From the NCBI GenBank assembly GCA_963821935.1, contig CAWGFM010000005.1, forward strand, positions 930,001 through 994,000: a DNA stretch of 64,000 nucleotides, in the 5' to 3' direction. The stretch is from JAOUEA01 sp963821935 (GTDB lineage: Bacteria > Actinomycetota > UBA4738 > HRBIN12). The notes beneath the pieces were generated by a model that saw nothing but the letters and a program-made list of their open reading frames with translations, did no database searches and was not told the DNA's origin. How positions within the stretch are numbered: position 1 is the first letter of the stretch; each line of letters begins with the position of its first letter. Of this stretch, positions 14,288 through 22,947 are shown in pieces. The position numbers and the translations under genes were made by a program.

Positions 14288-15931
14288 TCAGGGCGCCGTC
14301 GGTGACACCGTGGTCGACGGCGGCGCGCTTGGAACCACCGATGTCGAGGGGGCCGGACTCAGCGTCGGGGCCACGGTCGAGGTCGGCTCGAGGGTCGCGT
14401 CCAACGCCGAGGTGGCCGGCACGAGTCGCACCACTCCCGCACCGAGCGGCGGGACCGACAGCACCGTGCAGCCGGCGCCGCTCGCCCCGGTGGGCGTGCA
14501 GGTCGGTGGTGTCGCGTCTCCGACCGTCACCGTCACGGTCATGTAGCGAGCGCCCCGATCGAGCGCCACGGTCTCGCTGATCGCGCTCCGGCCCGACGGA
14601 TCGCCGGTGGCGGTGATGAGACCGATCAAGACACCGCCGCTCGTCTCACTCGGATACTGGCGGATCTGCACCGTCACGGCTTCGTCCGTGGGGACGCCGT
14701 TGGGCAACACCGAGACCGTTGCGCTCACCGCCCGCTGGCTCGCCTGGAACGTCACCGCGGCGGCGGGGACCGGCGTGTCCGAGGACAGGATGGGCGGCAC
14801 GATGCCCGCGGCCAGCGCGAGGGCGAAGATCACGCCCATCGCAACGGTCGCGTACCACAGCATGTCGATGCGGCTGTCGTAGTGGCGGCGCAGCACCAGC
14901 GTGTCGTTGGCGTTGCCCTCGGCCTGGGAACGCGATGCCAGCGTGACCGCTCCGATGGCGATCGCTGCCACGGCCAGGGTGATCGACAGACCCAGCCACT
15001 CAGGCGTTTCCCGAGCGGCCAGCGCCAGCGCGCCAGAGATCCACGTGAGCACCAGGACCAGCGTCCCGATCGCGAGCGCGGCGAGGACCGCGATGCCCAA
15101 CCGGCGCTCGGCCCGACGCGCGGGGAACGGCATGACCGCGTCGCTCTGCGCGGCGCCGTCCAGGACCGAATCGACCCCGGCGGCCGGCGTGCCCAGCACC
15201 TCGACGGGCTCCATGGAACCATCGCCGGAGAACGCGACCTGATGGCGTGTCAGCGGTTCACCGGTCGCGACCGGGCACTCCACGATGACGCGCCATGGCT
15301 GCGTCGACCGCAGCGGCGTCATGGAGGCCGCGCTGGGCGTGTCGTGGATGGCCTCGACGATCGCTGCGTCGTCCCGGCCGGCGGCGGCCAGCTTCGATGC
15401 CAGCTCCAACACCGGGAACACCCCTTGGGGCAGGACGGTGGCGGTCTCGGTCCGCTGGGTCTGCTCGACGGTGGTCATCTCGGCCCCCGCCGCGGGCTGG
15501 ATCAAGGTGCCGTCGGGCCGGAGCGTGCCGCTTTCCTCTCGCAGCACCACCACGTCCTCGGATCCCTCGCGGGAGAGACCGGGCTGGGCGTATCGATCAA
15601 GCAGGAGCGCGATCGGCCGGTCGGAGCGTCGCAGCTCGTCCATCTCATACAGGCCGGGCGCCCGGGCCATGTCGTCGCCCGCGATCAAGACGACCGGTGC
15701 GTCCAACGGGGCCGTCGTGCCGGTCAAGATCCGACGGACGTCGCCGGTCCGCGAGTCGAGGGAGTCTTCCGGCAGGTCGCGGATCCGGCGGAGTACGTCG
15801 CCGGTCTCGGCGAGATAGGCGGATTCACGCGGGAGGAACTCTCGTTCCAGCCGCACCTGTGCGGTGACATCGATCGCTCCGGCGTCTCCGCCGAGCGAAT
15901 GACCGGGGTCGACACAGAGGTATCGGGTCAT
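14288..15931 (-). CDS. Unrecognised membrane protein with three hydrophobic helices and a Pro/Ser/Thr tail
   Basis: A 547-residue protein I do not recognise. The N-terminal ~265 residues are soluble (MTRYLCVDPGHS, then GAGAEMTTVEQT-like stretches). Hydrophobic segments follow near residues 280-300, 315-335 and 365-390, and an extracellular-type beta-rich region with two cysteines leads into a tail of P, S, T and V. No enzyme motif is convincing. The ATG at 15931 is fixed by AAGGAG 8 bases upstream; a longer frame to 15967 lacks such a site. It is divergent from the riboswitch-controlled operon, with 150 bases before the aptamer, but nothing shows shared control. Confidence 0.6.
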   Translation of the reverse strand: MTRYLCVDPGHSLGGDAGAIDVTAQVRLEREFLPRESAYLAETGDVLRRIRDLPEDSLDSRTGDVRRILTGTTAPLDAPVVLIAGDDMARAPGLYEMDELRRSDRPIALLLDRYAQPGLSREGSEDVVVLREESGTLRPDGTLIQPAAGAEMTTVEQTQRTETATVLPQGVFPVLELASKLAAAGRDDAAIVEAIHDTPSAASMTPLRSTQPWRVIVECPVATGEPLTRHQVAFSGDGSMEPVEVLGTPAAGVDSVLDGAAQSDAVMPFPARRAERRLGIAVLAALAIGTLVLVLTWISGALALAARETPEWLGLSITLAVAAIAIGAVTLASRSQAEGNANDTLVLRRHYDSRIDMLWYATVAMGVIFALALAAGIVPPILSSDTPVPAAAVTFQASQRAVSATVSVLPNGVPTDEAVTVQIRQYPSETSGGVLIGLITATGDPSGRSAISETVALDRGARYMTVTVTVGDATPPTCTPTGASGAGCTVLSVPPLGAGVVRLVPATSALDATLEPTSTVAPTLSPAPSTSVVPSAPPSTTVSPTAP

Positions 15932-16082
15932 GCGGGGTGCTCCTTCGGGGCCGTCGGGACCGTGCATATCGAGAGGCGAGCCGTCCGCCGAACGGTATAC
16001 CTTCGGCCGTCGGCCTGGATACCCCTGGACCTAGGCCGAAAGTCGGTTGTTCGCCGAACGGCGGGAGCCCGGGTTCTGCTAG

Positions 16083-16221
16083 CGTGCGCGGTGCAACGCG
16101 TCGAACAGGCGAAGCCGGTCAGATTCCGGCGCTGTCCCGCAACTGTAGGCCGTCTACGGTGCCCCACCGCTCCATGGGCCCTCCGCATGTCGGCGAGCCA
16201 GGCCGCCCTGCGCGACGCACG
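16083..16221 (+). promoter_or_regulatory. Cobalamin riboswitch
   Basis: The core GCCGGTCAGATTCCGGC (16114-16130) followed by GCTGTCCCGCAACTGTAG (16131-16148) and a B12-box-like AGCCAGGCCGCCCTGC (16196-16211) is the conserved cobalamin aptamer pattern. Possible closing arms are GTGCG (16084-16088) and CGCAC (16216-16220). The 5' part is short, suggesting the smaller class. A TAGCGT at 16080-16085 may be the promoter -10, which would trim the 5' edge. Downstream, AAGGGAG precedes the ATG at 16342, so control could be translational or transcriptional. The other ~200 bases of this 410-base intergenic region hold a direct repeat (15986-15995 and 16052-16061) and no gene I can see. Confidence 0.9.
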
Positions 16222-16341
16222 GCTGAACGACCCTCGCGGATAGGGCACGGCCGCCGGCGGCTTCCGAGCCCCGACGACACCCTCCTCTTCCGGGTCGGAT
16301 CGTTCCAGTAGGGCGCGCGGACGCCCGGAAGGGAGCCCCTC

Positions 16342-17382
16342 ATGGGCCGAACCACCAGGCGATCGATCGCCGCCGTCCTGACCATCGCCGTCGTCCTAGC
16401 CGTACCGGCCTCGGCCTCGGCCATCAACGACAAGGGGCGGGCCCAGCAAGGAGTCAGCTACCTCGAGCACGCGCAGCGGCCGAACGGGTCGATCCCGGCG
16501 TTCTCGCCCATCGGATCGACCGCGGACGCCGTGCTCGCCTTCGTCGCGACGGGGATCGGACGTCCTGCGATGCAGGACGCCCTGCGGTTCCTGCGTCGTC
16601 AGGTGATCGAGGGCAACGTCACGGGGGTCGGCCTGCAAGCCAAGGTCGTCATGGCGGTCTCGTCGGCGGGACGCGATCCACGCGTGTTCGGCGACGTCAA
16701 CCTGGTCGCCGACTTGCGTTCGCAGATCGCGGCGACCGGTCACATCGGTGACGCCACGGTGTTCGACCAGGCGCTGGGAGTGCTCGCGTTGAAGTCGGCG
16801 GGCCTGAAGCCCGCGGCGCGAGTCACGCGCTGGCTGCGCAACGGGCAGTGCCCCGACGGAGGGTGGGCGTTCGACGCCCGCTACGCACCCGCCACCGACG
16901 ACGACCATTGCGACGACGGCTCGGGCACGGACTTCTTCACGTCGGACTCGAACACCACGGCCTACGCCGTGCAGGCCTTGGAAGCGGCGGGTCGAGGCAG
17001 CTACCCGCACGATCCGTTCGCGTTCTTCGAGACGGTCCGTGACCCCGTGCACCGGGGCTGGTCCTACTCCGCCGGGTTCATCGTCACCGACGCCAACTCG
17101 ACGGCGCTGGTCCTGCAGGCGCACGCTGCGGCCGGCGTGGAGGTGCCGCCCGGCGGGCAGAAAGCGCTGAGGCAGCTGCAGAACACGGCGTGCGGCGCCT
17201 GGTCGTTCACGTGGGAAGCTGCCCCGGCGCCGGGCCTGGACGATGTTCGCGCGCGACGTGGCGACGTCCCCACGGCGCCCGACGTCGGCGCAACGATCGG
17301 CGCGGTGCCGGGCATCCTAGGGACGGCGATCCCGGTGACCGGTCCGGTCACCAAGCTCCTGCCTCCGTTCGTGGCCTGCTGA
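16342..17382 (+). CDS. Secreted alpha/alpha-toroid protein, transcobalamin alpha-domain-like
   Basis: A 346-residue exported protein. A signal peptide is clear (RRSIAAVLTIAVVLAVPASASA). The mature part has repeats of the terpenoid-cyclase/prenyltransferase toroid type: QRPNGSIPAF and STADAVLAFVATG, then DGGWAFDARY and SNTTAYAVQALEAAG, then GWSYSAGF and NSTALVLQAHAAAG. Eukaryotic transcobalamin and intrinsic factor use the same toroid as their larger B12-binding domain. The gene is first behind a cobalamin riboswitch and is followed by a beta-domain-like protein and an ECF transporter, so corrinoid capture outside the membrane is likely (inference). It lacks the paired aspartates of true cyclases. 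Confidence 0.75.
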   Translation: MGRTTRRSIAAVLTIAVVLAVPASASAINDKGRAQQGVSYLEHAQRPNGSIPAFSPIGSTADAVLAFVATGIGRPAMQDALRFLRRQVIEGNVTGVGLQAKVVMAVSSAGRDPRVFGDVNLVADLRSQIAATGHIGDATVFDQALGVLALKSAGLKPAARVTRWLRNGQCPDGGWAFDARYAPATDDDHCDDGSGTDFFTSDSNTTAYAVQALEAAGRGSYPHDPFAFFETVRDPVHRGWSYSAGFIVTDANSTALVLQAHAAAGVEVPPGGQKALRQLQNTACGAWSFTWEAAPAPGLDDVRARRGDVPTAPDVGATIGAVPGILGTAIPVTGPVTKLLPPFVAC

Positions 17383-17386
17383 CGCG

Positions 17387-18346
17387 ATGCGCGCCGGACT
17401 GCGCCTGTCCCTGGTCGCCGTCCTCGCCGCGTCGGTGTTCGCACCGGCCGCGGCGGGGTCGGCGCCGGTGTGTGCCGCCCAGGCCTCGGGCGTGGGCCAC
17501 GCCGCGTTGGTCGTGGACACCGGCGGCGGCACCACGACCTATTGCGTGGCGCTCGATGCCACCAGCGTCAGCGGCATCCGCCTGATCCAGCTCGCCGGCA
17601 GCCAGTTCGGGCTGCGCTACCGACTGGGGTTCGGCGGCCAAGCCGTGTGCCAGCTCTCTGGCATCGGGCCGTCGGGAGGCGACTGCTTCGCCGACTACCC
17701 GGACTTCTGGGGCTACTGGCACGGTGATGGACGAGGCGGCTGGAGCTGGGCGGGTTCGGGGGCGGCATCCGCGTCCATCGGCGACGGCGACATGGAGGGC
17801 TGGGTGTGGGGCTCAGGAGACTCGGCTGCCACGCACGAGGCCCCCCCGGCGCTCGCGCTTGACGACGTCTGCGACGACAGCTCGACCCCTCCACCACCGA
17901 CACCTCCACCCGGCGACGGTGGAGGCGGAGATGGCGGTGGAAACGGGGGAGGACCGGGAGGCGGCGATCCCGGCGGCGGCGACGGGACGGGCGATCCCGG
18001 GTCCCAGGACGACCGGACGGCCAGCCCAGAGGTGGGCTCGGGGTCCGATGACCCCGATGACGGCGCCGACGAGCAGGAGGAACCCGGCCGCGATCGTGCC
18101 GGGGGCGATGACCCGCAGGACCAGGAAGCGTCAGCGGCCACACCGGGGATACCGTCGATCACATCGGCGACACCCATCACCGCGCTCGCAGGTGGAAGGA
18201 CCGGCGACGATGGCGGCGGGCCTCCCGCCGGAGCGCTGGTCGCCGCGATCGGGGTCCTGGTCCTCGGCGCCGGTGGATGGCTCCTGCGTCGCCGCCAGAC
18301 GGCTGCCGCCCGATCCGCGTCGGCCGACACCAGGGGGGACTGGTAG
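17387..18346 (+). CDS. Membrane-anchored protein with transcobalamin beta-domain-like (DUF4430-like) region
   Basis: A 319-residue surface protein. It has a signal peptide (residues 1-24) and a ~120-residue domain with four early cysteines and FWGYWHGDGRGGWSWAGSG, a Trp/Gly-rich block like that of DUF4430 and the C-terminal domain of transcobalamin. A ~110-residue linker of P, G, D and E follows, then a C-terminal membrane helix (GALVAAIGVLVLGAGGWLL) ending in RRR. There is no sortase LPxTG. It lies 4 bases after the toroid protein. The two proteins look like the halves of a two-domain B12 carrier, one secreted and one anchored (inference). Confidence 0.7.
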   Translation: MRAGLRLSLVAVLAASVFAPAAAGSAPVCAAQASGVGHAALVVDTGGGTTTYCVALDATSVSGIRLIQLAGSQFGLRYRLGFGGQAVCQLSGIGPSGGDCFADYPDFWGYWHGDGRGGWSWAGSGAASASIGDGDMEGWVWGSGDSAATHEAPPALALDDVCDDSSTPPPPTPPPGDGGGGDGGGNGGGPGGGDPGGGDGTGDPGSQDDRTASPEVGSGSDDPDDGADEQEEPGRDRAGGDDPQDQEASAATPGIPSITSATPITALAGGRTGDDGGGPPAGALVAAIGVLVLGAGGWLLRRRQTAAARSASADTRGDW

Positions 18347-18350
18347 ACCG

Positions 18351-19148
18351 GTGCATCCGGCCGCGTGGCTGGTGTGGGCGACGTCGGCCGGCCTGGTCAC
18401 GTTCACCACCACCGATCCGTTCTACCTGGCGATGGTGGTGGCCGCGTCGTGGTTCGTCTACGCCGCCCAGCACATCCCGGGCGAGACCTCCCGTTCCTTC
18501 CGCCTGTTCGCGATCGCGGGGCTGATGACCATGGTGGTGCGCACCGCGTTGGTGTTCCTCGGAACGGTGGACGCGGGGAGCGTGGCCTTCGCGGCGCTGG
18601 AAGGGGCCCGCCTCGCGACGCTGCTCATCGTCTTCGGCACCTTCAACGCCGTGACGGACCCGTTCGGGGTCGTTCGGCTGGCGCCGAGGCGCTTCCACGA
18701 GCCCGCGCTGGCCGCCGCGCTCGCGCTGTCGATCGCACCCCGGACCATCTCCATGGTCGGCCGCGTCCGCGAGGCCCAACGATTGCGCGGCTTCCCCACG
18801 TCTCGCTGGCGGACCCTGCCGGCCGTGGCCATGCCGGTGCTCGAAACCGGCATGGACGAGGCCGTCACGCTGGCCGAGTCCATGGATGCACGCGGCCACG
18901 GGCGGGGCCGGCGAACCCGATACCGCCCGGCCCGATGGACGACGGGGGCGGTGGTCATGACCGCATGCGCGCTGGTCGCGGCGGCGGTGTTCCTGGCGGC
19001 GGCGTTCAGCGGCCGAGGTGGATTGCACCCGTCGACGTTCCCGCTGACCTGGCCTGAGGCCGATCCGGTGCTGCTCGCGACGATCGCCCTGCTGGCGGTT
19101 CCGGGCGTGCTGCCCGCGCAACGAGCGCTCATCGAGGACCGGCGATGA
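18351..19148 (+). CDS. ecfT: ECF transporter transmembrane component EcfT
   Basis: A 265-residue membrane protein that couples the ATPase subunits to the substrate-binding S component. About five hydrophobic segments are visible. Two cytoplasmic coupling helices end in the characteristic arginine motifs, REAQRLRGFPTSRWR and AESMDARGHGRGRR, the A-R-G type boxes that contact the ATPases. The GTG start at 18351 follows the preceding stop by 4 bases, with an AGGGGGG upstream. It overlaps ecfA by ATGA. Position in the riboswitch operon indicates corrinoid transport. Confidence 0.85.
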   Translation: MHPAAWLVWATSAGLVTFTTTDPFYLAMVVAASWFVYAAQHIPGETSRSFRLFAIAGLMTMVVRTALVFLGTVDAGSVAFAALEGARLATLLIVFGTFNAVTDPFGVVRLAPRRFHEPALAAALALSIAPRTISMVGRVREAQRLRGFPTSRWRTLPAVAMPVLETGMDEAVTLAESMDARGHGRGRRTRYRPARWTTGAVVMTACALVAAAVFLAAAFSGRGGLHPSTFPLTWPEADPVLLATIALLAVPGVLPAQRALIEDRR

Positions 19149-20719
19149 GCGAGGCGGTTCGGTTCGAGGGCGTCACGTTCGTCTATCCCGAGACCGCCCG
19201 CCCGGCGATCGACGATGTCACCGTCTCGATCGACGATGGCACGTTCGTGTTGGCCGTGGGGCCGACGGGTGCGGGCAAGTCGACGTTCCTGCGGTCGGTG
19301 AACGGCCTGGTACCGCACTTCACCGGCGGGACGTTCCGAGGCCACGTCACGGTCGATGCCCGCGACACGCTGGACTTCCCGCCGCGCAAGCTCGCCGACG
19401 TCGTGGCGTTCGTGCCGCAGGATCCAGGGGCGTCGTTCGTGCTGGACCGCGTGGAGGACGAGCTCGCCTACGGCATGGAGAACCTGGGCGTCGACCCTGC
19501 GCACATGCGGCGCCGCGTCGAAGAGATGCTCGACCTGTTGGACATCGAACACCTGCGCGCGCGCAGTGTGCGAACCCTGTCCGGCGGCGAACGACAACGC
19601 GTCGCCATCGCGGCCGCGCTGGCAGCGGGACCGCGCATCCTGGTGCTCGACGAACCCACGTCACAGCTGGACCCTCAGGCCGCCGAGCATGTCGTGGCAG
19701 CACTGCAGCGCCTCGTGCACGACCAGGGCATGACCGTGGTGCTGGCCGAGCATCGACTCGAGCGTGTAGCGGGCTTCGTCGATCGCGCGATCGGGTTCGA
19801 GGCGGGTCGCGCGTTCGCCGGCGCGCCGGCCGAAGTGATCAGGCGTCTCGCGCTGGGCCCGCCCGTTGCGCGCTTGGGGCGGCTTGCCGGCTGGGACCCG
19901 GTGCCCCTCACCGTTCGCGACGCTCGCCGGATGGGCGGGTCACTGCCGGGCACCGTTGCAGGCTCGTCGGAACACCGACGCACCGACGACGCACCCATGA
20001 TCGAGCTGCGGGGGCTGGAGGCGCGTCACGGCGAACAGGTCGCGCTGCGACACATCGACCTCACGATCGCCCCGGGCGAGATCGTGGCGGTCATCGGCCG
20101 CAACGGCGCGGGCAAGACGACGCTGCTCCGGACGGTGGCCGGGGTACACGAGCCCCAGAAGGGCTCCGTTCGCATCGGAGGCCATGCGCCGGAGCCCGGC
20201 GTCGACGTCGGTCTCTGCCCGCAGGACCCCGACACGATCCTGTTCTCGGAGACCGTGGCCGGCGAAGTGCGTGCCACGCTGACGGCGCGTGGGCTCGGTC
20301 AAGGTCCTGAGCCGATCCTGGATGCGCTGGACATCGCCGACCTCGCGGACCGGCACCCGCGTGACCTGAGCGCCGGCCAGCGGTTGCTGGTCGCCACCGC
20401 GGCGGTCGCCGCCGGCATGACACCGGTGATCGAGCTGGACGAGCCCACTCGCGGGCTCGACCCCGACGCGAAGGAACGACTGATGCGATTCCTGCGCGGC
20501 GTGGCGGCCAGCGGCGGCGTCGCGATCGTAGCCACCCACGACGTGGAGCTCGCCGCCGCGCTGGCGACCCGGGTCGTGATGCTGGCGGGCGGCGAGATCG
20601 TCGCCGACGGCTCCACCGGAGCGGTCCTGGGCGACTCGACGGTGTTCTCGCCGCAGATGACGCGAGCGTTCGGGCCGGGCTGGCTCACGCCCGAACAGGT
20701 CGCGGAGGCGCTGGTGTGA
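19145..20719 (+). CDS. ecfA: ECF transporter ATPase, two ABC domains fused
   Basis: A 524-residue protein with two complete ABC domains in one chain, replacing the separate EcfA1 and EcfA2. The first has GPTGAGKS (39-46), signature LSGGERQRVAIA and Walker B ILVLDEPTS. The second has GRNGAGKT (about residue 320), a degenerate signature LSAGQRLLVATA and VIELDEPTRGLD. ATGA and GTGA overlaps join it to ecfT and ecfS. It energises import through the T and S components. The fused form is common in actinobacteria. Confidence 0.9.
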   Translation: MSEAVRFEGVTFVYPETARPAIDDVTVSIDDGTFVLAVGPTGAGKSTFLRSVNGLVPHFTGGTFRGHVTVDARDTLDFPPRKLADVVAFVPQDPGASFVLDRVEDELAYGMENLGVDPAHMRRRVEEMLDLLDIEHLRARSVRTLSGGERQRVAIAAALAAGPRILVLDEPTSQLDPQAAEHVVAALQRLVHDQGMTVVLAEHRLERVAGFVDRAIGFEAGRAFAGAPAEVIRRLALGPPVARLGRLAGWDPVPLTVRDARRMGGSLPGTVAGSSEHRRTDDAPMIELRGLEARHGEQVALRHIDLTIAPGEIVAVIGRNGAGKTTLLRTVAGVHEPQKGSVRIGGHAPEPGVDVGLCPQDPDTILFSETVAGEVRATLTARGLGQGPEPILDALDIADLADRHPRDLSAGQRLLVATAAVAAGMTPVIELDEPTRGLDPDAKERLMRFLRGVAASGGVAIVATHDVELAAALATRVVMLAGGEIVADGSTGAVLGDSTVFSPQMTRAFGPGWLTPEQVAEALV

Positions 20720-21546
20720 TCCGCGCCTCCACGACTGGGCGCACCGCCGTGGGGGCTCCCCGCCCCCGGCTCGGTGCCTACCGGGAGCGCACCCGCATCC
20801 GCCTCGCGGTGCTGGTCGGCGTCAACGTGCTGGGGCTGCTGGCGTTCCTGTGGCCCTTCGTGCTCCCGCTGGCGCCCGGTGTCAACGAGAACCACCGCGC
20901 CGACGGGCCGCTGATCCTGGTCGTCCTGCTGCTCTGCCTGGGGTCGGTGCTCTTCGTCGAACTGGGACGCGGTGGCTTGGGCCCGAAGACGATCGCGCTG
21001 CTCGGTGTGTTGGGCGCCGCGATGGTGGCGCTCCGGCTGCCGGGCTTCGTGGCCGGCTTCAGCGCGATGTTCATCGTGGTGCTGGTCGCGGGCAACTCGT
21101 TCGGGCCCGGGTTCGGGTTCCTGCTGGGCATGGTCGGGACGTTCGCGAGCGGGCTGTTCCTGGGAGGGCTCGGACCGTGGTTGCCCTTCCAGATGGTGGC
21201 GGTGGGCTGGGTGGGACTGGGCGCCGGGCTGCTCCCCAAGGACGACTGGCGCATCCGCATCGGCTCGCTTGCCCTCTACGGCGTCGTCAGCGGCTACGTG
21301 TTCGGCGCGATCATGAACCTGTGGTCGTGGCCGTTCCTGACCGCCGGCTCCGCGATCAGCTGGGATCCCGACGCCGGTGCAGGCACCAATCTCCGCCACT
21401 ACGCCACGTTCTACGCCGCGACCTCGTTCGCCTGGGATACGTTCCGTGCCGTCGGCAACGCCGTGCTGGTCCTGGTGCTGGGCCGGCCGTTGCTGGGGGC
21501 GCTCGACCGCGCAGCGCGCCGCATGCGCCTCGACGTGGGTCCGTGA
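20716..21546 (+). CDS. ECF transporter S component, probably for cobalamin
   Basis: A 276-residue integral membrane protein with about six hydrophobic segments. The N-terminal cytoplasmic stretch (residues 1-28) is basic. The block GPGFGFLLGMVGTFASGLFLGG and PFQMVAVGWVGLGAGL resemble the small-residue helix face with which S components dock on EcfT. It is not CbiM, since there is no MHIPDG N-terminus, so cobalt itself is less likely than a corrinoid. The substrate is inferred from the riboswitch. The GTG start overlaps ecfA (GTGA). Confidence 0.8.
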   Translation: MIRASTTGRTAVGAPRPRLGAYRERTRIRLAVLVGVNVLGLLAFLWPFVLPLAPGVNENHRADGPLILVVLLLCLGSVLFVELGRGGLGPKTIALLGVLGAAMVALRLPGFVAGFSAMFIVVLVAGNSFGPGFGFLLGMVGTFASGLFLGGLGPWLPFQMVAVGWVGLGAGLLPKDDWRIRIGSLALYGVVSGYVFGAIMNLWSWPFLTAGSAISWDPDAGAGTNLRHYATFYAATSFAWDTFRAVGNAVLVLVLGRPLLGALDRAARRMRLDVGP

Positions 21547-21589
21547 TACAACGCCACCTGCGCGGCCGATCCTTCCGGAAGGAGCAACC

Positions 21590-21805
21590 ATGTCAGGGTT
21601 CCCGCCCTCGTTCTTCGAGGATCCCAAGGCCTTCGAGCCCAAGGAGGTCGAAGAGATCGAAGAACACGAGCGTCACGAGGACCACAGCGATCACGAACAT
21701 GGTGATGACTGCGGCCACGAAGCGGTCCCCCATGGCGACCACGTCGACTACGTGCACGACGGTCATCGTCATTGGTTCCACCACGACCACTGGGACGAGC
21801 ACTGA
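21590..21805 (+). CDS. Histidine-rich metal-binding peptide
   Basis: A 71-residue cytoplasmic peptide. The first half is acidic (EEIEEHERHEDH). The second half is dominated by His, with segments DDCGHEAVPHGDHVDYVHD and GHRHWFHHDHWDEH; the total is 17 His and one Cys. A strong GGAAGGAG site lies 5-6 bases before the ATG. It follows the ECF S gene after 43 bases, so it is probably on the same riboswitch-controlled transcript. It likely binds Zn, Ni or Co. A link to corrinoid or cobalt handling is a guess. Confidence 0.7.
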   Translation: MSGFPPSFFEDPKAFEPKEVEEIEEHERHEDHSDHEHGDDCGHEAVPHGDHVDYVHDGHRHWFHHDHWDEH

Positions 21806-21865
21806 CGGCCAAGCCGGGCCGCCAGGACGATGACCGGAGCCGCCCCCGCGGGTAGCATCCCGGCC

Positions 21866-22534
21866 ATGTCGTCGCAGGCCCCCACCCCCAGAACCCGCGT
21901 TCGGAGGCTCCCTGAGCTGGGCGTGTACGAGCGGCAGCAGCTGAACACCATCCTGGACGAGGCGCTGATCTGCCATGTGGCCTACACGGCCGAGGACGGC
22001 GACCCGCGCGTGATCCCCACGATCCATGCGCGGATCGGCGAGACGCTCTACCTGCACGGTTCCCGGGCATCCCAAACGCTGCGCGCGCTCCGCGACGGCG
22101 CGCACGTCGCCGTCGCGGTCACGCTGATCGACGGCATCCGCTTCGCCCGGTCGATGTTCGAGCACTCGATGAACTACCGCTCGGTGATCGTCTACGGCGA
22201 GGCGGCGGAGGTCACCGACACCGACGAGCTGCGATCGGTGTTCGACACGATCACCGATCACGTCGCCGACGGCCGGGCGGCCGATGCCCGCGCCCCGCAC
22301 GACGACGAACTGCGGCAGACCCTGTTCCTGAAGATCCCGCTCGACGAAGCGTCCGCGAAGGTGAGCACCGGCCAGGCCGAGGACGCTGAGGCCGACTACG
22401 AGCTGGACGTGTGGGCCGGCATCCTGCCGCTCCGCACGGTGCCAGGTGAGCCCATCCCCGATCCGCGCAACACGCCGGGGCTGCAGACGCCGGGCTACCT
22501 GACGCGGTACCACCGACCCGGGAACGCCGGCTGA
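21866..22534 (+). CDS. Pyridoxamine 5'-phosphate oxidase-fold (flavin/F420-binding) protein
   Basis: A 222-residue split-beta-barrel protein. LNTILDEALICHVAYTAEDGDPRV followed by IPTIHARIGETLYLHGSRAS is the FMN-binding start typical of the PPOX family, and MNYRSVIVYGEAAEV is the next barrel strand. Such proteins bind FMN or F420 and act on varied substrates. True PdxH activity is unlikely, since the substrate-binding C-terminus differs. TAGCAT is 13 bases before the ATG, so it appears to have its own promoter and not to belong to the riboswitch operon. Confidence 0.85.
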   Translation: MSSQAPTPRTRVRRLPELGVYERQQLNTILDEALICHVAYTAEDGDPRVIPTIHARIGETLYLHGSRASQTLRALRDGAHVAVAVTLIDGIRFARSMFEHSMNYRSVIVYGEAAEVTDTDELRSVFDTITDHVADGRAADARAPHDDELRQTLFLKIPLDEASAKVSTGQAEDAEADYELDVWAGILPLRTVPGEPIPDPRNTPGLQTPGYLTRYHRPGNAG

Positions 22535-22549
22535 CCGGGTCCCTTCCGA

Positions 22550-22876
22550 TCAGCCCTGCGGCTGGACGGAGCCCAGTCGTTCGGTGAGGCGTTCGATCAC
22601 GGCGGCAACCTGGAGAACCGACAGGTCGCCGTTCGAACCCAGTGCCACGACCGCCAACAGGTCTCCCTCCTCGACCGCCAGGTCCTCACCGTTGAGGTTG
22701 AGGAGCACCGCGGTCGCCAGCAGCGCGATGCGAGCGTTGCTTCGTTCGAACGGGCTCTCGCGCATCATGGCCAGGAACAGGGCGGCGGCCTTGAGGTGCA
22801 AGCCGGGATAGACATCGCGTCCCTCGTCGATGCGCAGCGGTTCCTCCACCACCACCTTGAGCCGGTCGAGGTCCAC
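22550..22876 (-). CDS. Doc/Fic-like toxin with degenerate active site, N-terminus uncertain
   Basis: At least 108 residues resembling actinobacterial death-on-curing toxins. VYPGLHLKAAALFLAMM and ALLATAVLLNLNGEDL match family helices. The Fic/Doc motif reads SPFERSNARIA where active enzymes have H-x-F/L-x-x-x-N-K-R, so the catalytic His is Ser and the Lys is Ala. The only usual start codon in frame is the GTG at 22876, which removes the first helix. The frame stays open to about 22960 with matching family sequence (FTALSADDIL) but no ATG, GTG or TTG. An ACG at 22945, about 9 bases after GGGGGA, is possible. It may be a decayed or non-catalytic toxin. Confidence 0.55.
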   Translation of the reverse strand: MDLDRLKVVVEEPLRIDEGRDVYPGLHLKAAALFLAMMRESPFERSNARIALLATAVLLNLNGEDLAVEEGDLLAVVALGSNGDLSVLQVAAVIERLTERLGSVQPQG

Positions 22877-22947
22877 GTCGATGCTGTGACCGAGCTCGGC
22901 ATCGCCGATCGAGAGGATGTCGTCGGCGGAGAGGGCGGTGAACGTGG

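Noticed and set aside
20716..21546. CbiM-type cobalt transporter as the riboswitch target
   Set aside because: There is no MHIPDG N-terminus and no CbiN; the T, A-A, S layout fits a vitamin ECF transporter better.
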